From WVXT01 sp964345635 (lineage in GTDB: Bacteria; UBA6262; WVXT01): a DNA stretch of 36,802 bases. Location: positions 1 to 36,802 of the forward strand of contig CAYFRM010000057.1 of the NCBI GenBank assembly GCA_964345635.1, read 5' to 3'. Shown piece by piece: positions 7,768 through 14,856 of this stretch (position 1 is the stretch's first letter; every line of letters starts with the position of its first letter). Both the position numbers and the translations under genes were made by a program. The notes beneath the pieces were generated by a model, which did no database searches, was not told the origin of the DNA, and saw nothing but the letters and a program-made list of their open reading frames with translations.

Positions 7768-7790
7768 GTAGTGTAGGGGCTTGTCCCCGT
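7768..7790. repeat. 23-bp dispersed repeat between acyl-CoA synthetase copies 1 and 2
   Basis: The 23 bases starting GTAGTGTAGGGGCTTGTC are found again, in the opposite orientation, at 31258-31280 inside the phosphohexomutase gene. The core GGGGCTTGTCCCC is palindromic. Confidence 0.8.
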
Positions 7791-7798
7791 CCCGAACC

Positions 7799-9310
7799 TC
7801 AGCAGTTCTTTTTAGCCAGTTCTCCCCTGGCTATCTTGCCCGTTCTGGTCTTGGGCAGACTCTCCCTGAACTCAACCTCCCGGGGAACTTTGTAGTCGGC
7901 CATTCTATCCCGGCAATAATCTGTTATCTCTTTCTCCGTAGCTTCCATTCCTTGTTTCAGGGCAATAACTGCTTTCACCCTCTCACCTCTTTTGGGGTCG
8001 GGAGCACTGACCACAGCCACCTCTTTTATTTTCGGATGGTGATGAAGAACGTCCTCAACCTCGGAGACGTAAACCATCAACCCCCCGACGTTGATTCTAT
8101 CCTGCGTCCTTCCCACGATGTAGATATATCCTTCCTCATCCCTTCTGGCTAAATCGCCGGTGTGCAACCACCCATCCTTGATTCTTTCGCGCGTGGCTTC
8201 GGGGTCATTGTGATAACCTTTCATTACGTGTGAACCGCGGGTAACTATCTCGCCAACTTCGTCTACGGAAACCTCATCGCCGTCCTCATCTACTATCTTC
8301 ACTTCCTTACCCGGTAACGGTTTGCCAATCGTTCCAAAATCGCCGTTGCTGTCCAGTGGCTCAAGAGTAAGTAGAGGAGAAGTCTCGGTTAACCCATAAC
8401 CCTGGTATCCTCTTCTTATTCCCAGTCTTTCTCCAATCTCTTTGACCAGCCCGGGAGTCGAATACGCGCCCATAAGGGCGATGGCTTTCAAGTGTGACAG
8501 GTCGTGTTTTTCGAACTCGTTAAGCTGTATCAATGCATTGGCCATAGGAGGTACGAAATGGAGTTTGGTTACGCGGTTCTTCTCTGCAGTCTCCAGCCAT
8601 TTCCGGGGATTGAATGCTCCCAGAATCACAGTGGTCGTCCCTAGCACAATCGTCTGATTAAAAACGATGGGTCCGCTTATGTGGGATGCGGGTAATGAGA
8701 GCATATAGACATCGTCCGCGGTAGTTTCCCACACAGCGTGCATATCTTTAGGGAACCAGTCAAGGCTGCCAAAAGTCGCCATTACTCCTTTTGGCCTGGC
8801 GGTAGTCCCTGAAGTATAGAGATAAAGAGCTATATCTTCGTCGTCAACTTCCGCGGGAATAACGCGAGAAGAATCTTTGTTTTTCATCTCGCTAAAGGAT
8901 TTGCAACCTTCTTTAACTTCCTCTCCCACCACGATGATGCTCTTCATACCGGGAATTTCTCCCCTCATAGAAAGAAACATATCCTGAAACTGGCTGGTGG
9001 TGATAACCGCTACTGGCTTGGCGTCGCCAAAGATTAACTTCACTTCTTCCTCTTTAAGACGAACATCGAGCGGAGCATGAATCGCGCCGACTTTTACGGT
9101 AGCATAATAACTTAAAGCTATCTCCATCGCATCCGGCAGGAAAGTGACCACGCAGTCACCTTTCTTTACCCCTTCCGCAATAAGACCTGCGGAGAGATTA
9201 TTCACCAGGCGGTCAAGTTCCCGGAAGGAGAGTTTCTCATCCTCAAAAATTATGGCCACCTTGTCTTTGAACCTGGCTGAGCTCTCTTCCAAAACTTTTC
9301 CTACGTTCAT
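7799..9310 (-). CDS. AMP-forming acyl-CoA synthetase, copy 1
   Basis: First of three tandem paralogues; 503 residues when started at the ATG at 9308-9310. A longer reading adds 11 residues (MDSKRKEEEDK), but the repeated AGGAGGAGGAGG ribosome site just upstream of 9310 and the exact MNVGKVLEES start shared with both paralogues fix the start. All adenylation motifs are intact (YTSGTTARPKG, GYGLTETSP, HTGDLARRD, PKTRTGKI). It begins 22 bases after the DUF1302-like outer-membrane protein gene, so it is in the same operon. Role inferred: activation of a fatty or other carboxylic acid handled by the operon's transport proteins. Confidence 0.88.
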   Translation of the reverse strand: MNVGKVLEESSARFKDKVAIIFEDEKLSFRELDRLVNNLSAGLIAEGVKKGDCVVTFLPDAMEIALSYYATVKVGAIHAPLDVRLKEEEVKLIFGDAKPVAVITTSQFQDMFLSMRGEIPGMKSIIVVGEEVKEGCKSFSEMKNKDSSRVIPAEVDDEDIALYLYTSGTTARPKGVMATFGSLDWFPKDMHAVWETTADDVYMLSLPASHISGPIVFNQTIVLGTTTVILGAFNPRKWLETAEKNRVTKLHFVPPMANALIQLNEFEKHDLSHLKAIALMGAYSTPGLVKEIGERLGIRRGYQGYGLTETSPLLTLEPLDSNGDFGTIGKPLPGKEVKIVDEDGDEVSVDEVGEIVTRGSHVMKGYHNDPEATRERIKDGWLHTGDLARRDEEGYIYIVGRTQDRINVGGLMVYVSEVEDVLHHHPKIKEVAVVSAPDPKRGERVKAVIALKQGMEATEKEITDYCRDRMADYKVPREVEFRESLPKTRTGKIARGELAKKNC

Positions 9311-9332
9311 TTTATCCTCCTCCTCCTTTCTC

Positions 9333-10739
9333 TTAGAATCCAAACTTTAATTCAACAAACATCTCATCTCTCTCATCAAACTGCCCGTAAAGATTCTGGG
9401 GCTTACCTTCAAAAATATGGAGACCGGCAACTGCCGTAAGGCTGTCCAGAATTTCAAACTGGACCTTGGGGCTTATCTTCCAGTCATTATCCAATCCATA
9501 TATCACCAGAACCTCCGGCTTGAGCCTCTCATGCATAAAATCTGTGGATAGTTTCAAACTTAACATAGTGGTTACCTGGTCCATTGGACCCAGCGTTGGC
9601 CCGAAAAGGAGCTGATTGCCCTGATAACTGTCCTTGGATGTAATAAACTGGATGAATTGCAGGCTGGCAGACCAGTTTGTCACCAGATACTTGTCGAACC
9701 CCAGGACGTAATTGAAGTTGTCCATTTTTACGGGAGGTCCTGCGACCTGACCGTCCGTTCCGTAATAAGTGGGAACATCCTGGATATAGGCGAATTCACC
9801 CCTTATGGTCAAACCGGAAAGCGGGCCTCTGGTCAGGGCTTTGGTGAACGAAGCTCCGTACAGGTATATCCGCTCATATCTCTTCTGTAGATTCAAGGTG
9901 TTGACGAACGGGTTAGGTGGCCCCATTAAAGCTGGTTCCCACCAGGAATAATTGGCTCCTGAAAGGTAGTAACCATAAAGGAAATTGAGAGTATATTCAA
10001 ATCCTCCCAGTACGTCAAGCCAGCGGAAACCTATGGTGGTATCCGATAAATCCTCCCAGGGGTCTGGCTTAACGTCTTCGTTGAAAGAGACGCTTCCGCC
10101 TGCCATAAGCCAATCAACGGCGCTCGCCTGACCCAATTCGGATGCACGGTAAGTAAACGGCGCGCCTACAGGCGGAATGTAATTTGCCTGGAAATCCGGG
10201 ATGAACAGAAACTGAAAAGCTCCGTTAAGCGTTGGCGCATACTCTAACTTAACCATCCACAGAGGTATGCGGCTGTCAGCGTAGTCATCAAGAGTGAATT
10301 CTCTCATATCAGTGGCATTTACTGCATCCAATATTTTCACACCGTCGGCAGTTCCCCAGACGACCTGCTGCCTCCCCAACCTGACATCCAGCCTGTCGGT
10401 AAGTAAATCCACATATAACTCCCTGAGCCAGTCGTTGGTGACATCCGTGCGGTAAAGTTCATTTTTCACGGGGTTATATTGTTCCTCGGCATCAAAGACA
10501 CCGTCATAGAAAAATCTGAAAAGCCCGAATAGATGCAGATAGTCAGTTGGTCTATACTCCATTTCCAACTGGGCTGTGTTCTCAATTTTCATAAACTCGT
10601 TCATTTTCAGATGGCTCGCCGTCTCATTCTTCAATATTCCGGAAATAGTAAAATTTTCGGAGACTTCTATGCCATAAACCGAAGATGCCGTCAGAACCGC
10701 GACACAAAACGTAAAAAACTTACTGAACCTTCGCTTCAT
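9333..10739 (-). CDS. DUF1302-like outer-membrane beta-barrel protein
   Basis: The product has 468 residues when started at ATG 10737-10739, which has AAGGAGG six bases upstream; a longer in-frame start 12 codons earlier would read through that ribosome site. A signal peptide covers about 1-23 (FCVAVLTASSVYG). The rest alternates polar and aromatic residues as in a beta-barrel and ends in VELKFGF with a terminal Phe, the usual outer-membrane signature. The segment RLGRQQVVWGTADGVKILDA followed by VNATD resembles the DUF1302 family, which is often found with a LolA-like or DUF1329 protein and an MMPL transporter, exactly the neighbours here. Function is unknown; likely an outer-membrane channel or receptor for hydrophobic compounds. 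Confidence 0.75.
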   Translation of the reverse strand: MKRRFSKFFTFCVAVLTASSVYGIEVSENFTISGILKNETASHLKMNEFMKIENTAQLEMEYRPTDYLHLFGLFRFFYDGVFDAEEQYNPVKNELYRTDVTNDWLRELYVDLLTDRLDVRLGRQQVVWGTADGVKILDAVNATDMREFTLDDYADSRIPLWMVKLEYAPTLNGAFQFLFIPDFQANYIPPVGAPFTYRASELGQASAVDWLMAGGSVSFNEDVKPDPWEDLSDTTIGFRWLDVLGGFEYTLNFLYGYYLSGANYSWWEPALMGPPNPFVNTLNLQKRYERIYLYGASFTKALTRGPLSGLTIRGEFAYIQDVPTYYGTDGQVAGPPVKMDNFNYVLGFDKYLVTNWSASLQFIQFITSKDSYQGNQLLFGPTLGPMDQVTTMLSLKLSTDFMHERLKPEVLVIYGLDNDWKISPKVQFEILDSLTAVAGLHIFEGKPQNLYGQFDERDEMFVELKFGF

Positions 10740-10768
10740 CTTTAACCTCCTTGGAGTAGTTACCTCAT

Positions 10769-11632
10769 TTACCATTTACTTCTCATTAGACTCTTTTCGG
10801 TAAAGAACCCTTCTTTCAGTCCCGAATCAAATTTTATTTCCTCAAACGTAACTACCGTACTATGACCGGTCCTTAAGTTTTTACACTCAAGTAGCGTCTG
10901 GGTCCAATATCCGTTCCCGTAATCCTTGTATTCTCTGAAGATTGTCCTCGCCTTTCTTCCCACTGGGTCGTAGATTTCATCAAAAATATTGCCCCCCGTA
11001 TTCTTGTCAATCCAGACAACCCTTTTCGAATAATACCAATCTTTCCTCTTTGGTTTTGCTTCAACTATGTAGCAGTCGAGACCTTCGTAGTAAGTCTTTC
11101 CGTCAAACTCGCATTGGTAGCCTTTAAATTTTTCCTCTCCCGTAATTTCGTAAGTCTCGTCCTGCCACCGGCGTATGGTAATCTCTTCCGTGGTAAAATC
11201 ACTCCCCAAAAAGGCATCGTCCGCCTGCGACTGGGATATTCTCCTTATCTTTTTTAAACTGGGAAGCCACAGCCAGACATCCTGTTCCTTTTCCGGGTCA
11301 ATGTAGGTCCAGGTAAGAATTCCCAGACCTTTTACATTCCTGGGCTCGGTGAATGCTACGTAGTCCTTGTAGTCCATTCCGTCACTCTCTCTATTCAAAA
11401 TGATGCGCGCCCTCAAGAACTTCCTGTGTCTCTTGAAACCTCCCTTGCCGATTAGCCACACGTCACCCGTGCTCTGGTAATCCCGGGCAAATTTGGTGTA
11501 TTTAATGTCATATTTTATCTTCATTAAATCACCAGCTGAAATTCCTTCGTACGGTTTGTCAACGGCGCTGGCAAGCTGAGCCAAAACCAGAGCCAGGCCG
11601 CAAACCAGAAAAACCCACTTTGCACACTTCAT
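10769..11632 (-). CDS. LolA-like outer-membrane lipoprotein-sorting protein
   Basis: 287-residue periplasmic protein with signal peptide 1-23 (ending AQLASA). The core has the pattern of the LolA_like/outer-membrane lipoprotein-sorting family: FTEPRNVKGLGILTWTYIDP, then WLWLPSLKKIRRISQSQ, then DAFLGSDFTTEEI, then late WYYSKRVVWIDK. Members bind lipid in an open beta-barrel and often sit beside MMPL pumps. It lies 102 bases after the MMPL gene and 29 bases before the DUF1302-like gene. I infer that it carries a lipid or acyl substrate across the periplasm between pump and outer-membrane barrel. It is not the housekeeping LolA, since no Lol partners are present. Confidence 0.8.
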   Translation of the reverse strand: MKCAKWVFLVCGLALVLAQLASAVDKPYEGISAGDLMKIKYDIKYTKFARDYQSTGDVWLIGKGGFKRHRKFLRARIILNRESDGMDYKDYVAFTEPRNVKGLGILTWTYIDPEKEQDVWLWLPSLKKIRRISQSQADDAFLGSDFTTEEITIRRWQDETYEITGEEKFKGYQCEFDGKTYYEGLDCYIVEAKPKRKDWYYSKRVVWIDKNTGGNIFDEIYDPVGRKARTIFREYKDYGNGYWTQTLLECKNLRTGHSTVVTFEEIKFDSGLKEGFFTEKSLMRSKW

Positions 11633-11734
11633 CTTTCATCTCCTTTCTTATGGTTTGATTCAGAAAATATTCCTTATTTCACCTCCTTTCCTACCTCGTT
11701 TCTCCTGCCCTGGGAAAGAGAATTCTCCTTATAA

Positions 11735-14164
11735 CTACCTCTTTCTTCGGGGGAGAGAATTCACCTTGTTACTCCCTCTCCCCCTGGGGGAAGAGAATTC
11801 ACCTTCTTGCTCCCTCTCCCCCTGGGGGAGAGGGCCGGGGTGAGGGGGAATTACAAATTTTGGCTTGAAAATAGAAATTAGAGCCGGAAGCAGAATCAAT
11901 GCGCCCAGCATATTCAAAATGAGAAGCGACCCCACGATGACTCCCAGCCTCGCTTGCAGGCGAATATTGGAGAACACCCAGGAGAAGACTCCCAGCGCCA
12001 CCGTCGCTCCGGTAAAAAATACCGCTTTCCCGGAAGTCTCCAGGGAAGTATAAATTGCTCTTTTGAGAGGCAATCCCTGTCTCAATTCCTGCCGCAGACG
12101 ACTGGTTACATATATCCCGTAATCTACTCCCAGTCCTATTCCCAGAGCGGCTACGGGTAATGTTTCCACCGTCAGGCTTACTCCCAGAAGACCCAGAGTC
12201 CCGAAAGTCAAAAGCACTCCCAGAATGAGCGGCGTCAAGAGCAGAATTCCGGCAATATATGAACCGTAAGCAACCCAGATACAAACAAATACTATTGAAG
12301 ATAACTGCATTATATTCCGGGGCAAGACCTTTCTAATAATCTCGTTTATGGCTGCCAGAATTCCGATATCTCCGCCGGGATAGCGGAATCTGAAACTTTG
12401 AACCTTATGATCATTATCCACCCATTCTTTAGTTGCCATCAATACTTTGTCTATTGTTCTTGCCTTATGGTCTTTCAAATCAAATTTGATGTTGGCGTAC
12501 CTGTAATCAGGACTGACCACAGGGTCAAAATCGCCGGGAAAGGCAGTGATGGAATACAGGAAGAGATACTCGCCAATGGTTTGACTCTTCTCGGGAATTT
12601 TTAAATATCCGGGATTGCCGCCAAACATCGCAAAGTTAAGACCCTTAATATAATCTACCAGGGACAGGGAACGTCCCACCTCGGGCACTCTTTTCTTTAA
12701 GTGACTCGCCAGTGACTCCATTTCCAGAAGTGTATCGGAATCTACCAGGCCTTCCTCCTCATCACTTTCTACCAATACGTAATAAGGGCTGGAGCCGGCA
12801 AATTTATCGCTTATCATCCTCTCGGCAACATTATAGGGAGAGTTGCGGTAGAGTGACGCCGAACCGGGTTCATTATCCCCTACCACGATTCTGGAAGCGC
12901 CCAGCGCTCCCACCGCACCCAGCACGAGGAAAATACCGACCACTGCCCAACGGGAGACGCGATGGATACTCAGGGAGGATATTTTTCCCAGAATCCTGTT
13001 AAGCAAATTGAATCTTTCTTCTCGCTCAATCTCTTTTCTTTCGGGAGAAGGAAGAAAAGAAAGGACTGAAGGTATAAAGGTCACAGTGGTGAAAAAGATA
13101 CTCAATACCCCGACCCCGGTGGTCAGCGCCATGCTCCTGATCATTGCCAGAGGGACCACGAGAAGAGACAGAAAACCCAATCCGTCGGTAAAAAGGGAAG
13201 TACAGGCAGGAACAAAGAGAGACTGGAGAGTCTCCTGGGAGGCTTCTTTGCTGGAAAGATGTCTCAATTCGTCTTCGTAATATCTCTTTATGAATTGAAC
13301 AGAGTGGCTTATTCCCAGGGCCATTACCAGAAATGGCGTAAGTATGGTGGTGGGGCCAAGCTTATATCCCGAGAGAGTGAGGATTCCCAGCCCCCAAACA
13401 GTGGCCATAAGACTGGAAGCGAGGGGAAGAAGAACTCCTCTCTTGGAACGAAAAGCGACGTATAAAATTAGAATCATTACCATCAGCGTTCCCAGAAAAA
13501 TTTTCCCCATCTTGGGAATGTAAAAATCGAGCCATCCTTCCAATACGGGCCTGCCACCAACATATATGCGGTTATGGGAGTCTTTCTCTTCCTCAACAAT
13601 CTGTTGCACCTGGCGAAAGATTCTGCGGGAAGAGACATCCGATTCGAAATCGGCCTGAATTAGCGTGCTTTTGAAATCTTTGGATACAATGGGCCCGTAA
13701 ACCATGGGATTGCGCACAACAGTCATCTTCAGTCTTTCCATTTCTTCCGCCGACTGCGGCGGATACCTCATAAGTCTTCTTGCTCCGAATCCGTCGGCGG
13801 TCGCTTTCACGCTTTTCATTTTCCTTGCCGAAAGGGAAACAACTCTGCCAGCGTTAATTCCGTCAAGAAGATATAATTTCTTTGTGATTCTATGGACTTT
13901 GCTGAGAGTGGGATAATTGAATATATCTCCCTCTTTTACCTCAATGGCAATAGAGATTTGATTCAATCCACCGAAAATGCGGGTCAATTGTCTTTGCACT
14001 GCCAGGAAGGGATGTTTCTGAGGAGCAAAATCGCCCAGATTGGTCTGCAAAGTTAAATGTCTCAATTGATAAGCAAAAAAAGCAGTCAAAACCACGGAAA
14101 TAATAATAAACAGTAATCTGTGGCGAATGATAAATCTGGCAAAAGATTGGGACAAATTGTTCAA
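11735..14164 (-). CDS. MMPL/RND family lipid transporter with repeat-derived C-terminal tail
   Basis: 809-residue inner-membrane proton-driven pump of the MMPL (HpnN-like) branch. It has two repeats, each with one helix (about 17-34 and 408-430), a large periplasmic domain, then a block of five helices (about 226-370 and 625-765). GLGVDYGIYVTSRLRQE in the second block and LGISHSVQFIKRYYED in the first are the typical SSD-like fourth-helix motifs. The family moves lipids or hopanoids rather than drugs. The last 39 residues, from VIPPHPGPLPQGE onward, are encoded by a CCCCTCACC/CTCTCCCC repeat that has overrun the original stop. It begins 24 bases after the PadR gene. Confidence 0.88.
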   Translation of the reverse strand: MNNLSQSFARFIIRHRLLFIIISVVLTAFFAYQLRHLTLQTNLGDFAPQKHPFLAVQRQLTRIFGGLNQISIAIEVKEGDIFNYPTLSKVHRITKKLYLLDGINAGRVVSLSARKMKSVKATADGFGARRLMRYPPQSAEEMERLKMTVVRNPMVYGPIVSKDFKSTLIQADFESDVSSRRIFRQVQQIVEEEKDSHNRIYVGGRPVLEGWLDFYIPKMGKIFLGTLMVMILILYVAFRSKRGVLLPLASSLMATVWGLGILTLSGYKLGPTTILTPFLVMALGISHSVQFIKRYYEDELRHLSSKEASQETLQSLFVPACTSLFTDGLGFLSLLVVPLAMIRSMALTTGVGVLSIFFTTVTFIPSVLSFLPSPERKEIEREERFNLLNRILGKISSLSIHRVSRWAVVGIFLVLGAVGALGASRIVVGDNEPGSASLYRNSPYNVAERMISDKFAGSSPYYVLVESDEEEGLVDSDTLLEMESLASHLKKRVPEVGRSLSLVDYIKGLNFAMFGGNPGYLKIPEKSQTIGEYLFLYSITAFPGDFDPVVSPDYRYANIKFDLKDHKARTIDKVLMATKEWVDNDHKVQSFRFRYPGGDIGILAAINEIIRKVLPRNIMQLSSIVFVCIWVAYGSYIAGILLLTPLILGVLLTFGTLGLLGVSLTVETLPVAALGIGLGVDYGIYVTSRLRQELRQGLPLKRAIYTSLETSGKAVFFTGATVALGVFSWVFSNIRLQARLGVIVGSLLILNMLGALILLPALISIFKPKFVIPPHPGPLPQGEREQEGEFSSPRGRGSNKVNSLPRRKR
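11750..11852. repeat. tandem CTCTCCCCCTGGGGGA repeats within the 3' end of the MMPL gene
   Basis: Two copies of GAGAATTCACCTTSTTRCTC followed by CCTCTCCCCCTGGGGGA sit at 11754-11790 and 11792-11828, 38 bases apart. They are closed by GAGGGCCGGGGTGAGGGGG. Same family as 564-644. Here it is translated as the C-terminal tail of the transporter. Confidence 0.8.
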
Positions 14165-14188
14165 CCGTCCTCCTAACTTCTTGCCTGC

Positions 14189-14704
14189 TCAGGCAAATTG
14201 CTTTATCAATTTCTCCGTGAATCTCATCTCGAACTTTACAATCTCCAGAGAATGCTCCGTAATGGCAATCATATGATAAAGGGCTTTCTCTTTCTGGAGA
14301 GTCTTTTCTCTATTCTCCGCCCATTTTTTTATTCCCTTTAGTCCACTCAACCTGTTTTCCAGTCTCCTCCTAACTATTTTAGGGTCCACGTAATGAAGAA
14401 AGTAGAGAGAGAGGTCTATATTCAAATATGGTCTCTGAATAATGAGAAAATTCTTATTTAGCAGTTTAGTAAACTCTTCTTTCCCTTTCCTGGTAACTTT
14501 GTAAATATACTTTTCCGGACGCCTCCCCGCCCTTCCCACGCTCCGGGAAACCATACCCTTTTCTTCCAACTTCTTCAACGGATAGTAGACCGATTTCATA
14601 GTTATGCCCGTAAATTGGCTCACCACGTTATTAATCTCTTTTTTTATTTCATAACCGTGTTTGGGACCTTCCTGCAATAGACCCAGAAACATCAAATCTT
14701 CCAT
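14189..14704 (-). CDS. PadR family transcriptional regulator
   Basis: 171-residue cytosolic repressor. The N-terminal winged helix has the PadR signature: FLGLLQEGPKHGYEIKKEI, then KSVYYPLKKLEEKGMVSR, then the wing RRPEKYIYKVTRKGKEEF (to about residue 75). The C-terminal part is helical (about 95-170), as in PadR proteins with a Vir_act_alpha_C dimerisation domain. The ATG has GGAGG upstream. It is the first gene of the lipid-transport operon and has a promoter with a perfect inverted repeat just downstream of the -10 box, so autoregulation of the whole operon is likely. By family precedent the inducer would be a small lipophilic acid or phenolic compound; it is not identifiable here. Confidence 0.92.
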   Translation of the reverse strand: MEDLMFLGLLQEGPKHGYEIKKEINNVVSQFTGITMKSVYYPLKKLEEKGMVSRSVGRAGRRPEKYIYKVTRKGKEEFTKLLNKNFLIIQRPYLNIDLSLYFLHYVDPKIVRRRLENRLSGLKGIKKWAENREKTLQKEKALYHMIAITEHSLEIVKFEMRFTEKLIKQFA

Positions 14705-14717
14705 TTTTGCCTCCGAA

Positions 14718-14747
14718 TAGTAAAATTTGAATAGTCAAATTTTACTA
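14718..14747 (-). promoter_or_regulatory. palindromic operator of the PadR operon
   Basis: A perfect inverted repeat with 13-base arms, TAGTAAAATTTGA and TCAAATTTTACTA, around a 4-base centre. It lies between the -10 box (14749-14754) and the PadR start codon, covering the expected transcription start. Position and symmetry suit binding of a dimeric repressor, most simply PadR itself. Confidence 0.75.
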
Positions 14748-14748
14748 T

Positions 14749-14777
14749 ATCTTAACAATGGCAAACCGCTTTGTCAA
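14749..14777 (-). promoter_or_regulatory. promoter of the PadR-MMPL-acyl-CoA synthetase operon
   Basis: Minus-strand TTGACA (14772-14777), 17-base spacer, TAAGAT (14749-14754). The -35 is perfect and the -10 matches at four of six positions. The operator palindrome begins directly after the -10. Confidence 0.7.
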
Positions 14778-14836
14778 GCTTTTTTTGCTTTTTTTTACAG
14801 GGGGGGAATCGCCGGGTGGGAATTATGCGGGGGAGT

Positions 14837-14853
14837 CTCCGATGAAATCGGAG
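14837..14853 (-). terminator. hairpin after the sprA-like gene (weak terminator)
   Basis: CTCCGAT and ATCGGAG pair perfectly around a 3-base loop, four bases after the stop codon of the large gene. There is no T-run directly after it, so termination is uncertain and read-through into the PadR operon is possible. Confidence 0.4.
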
Positions 14854-14856
14854 GAG

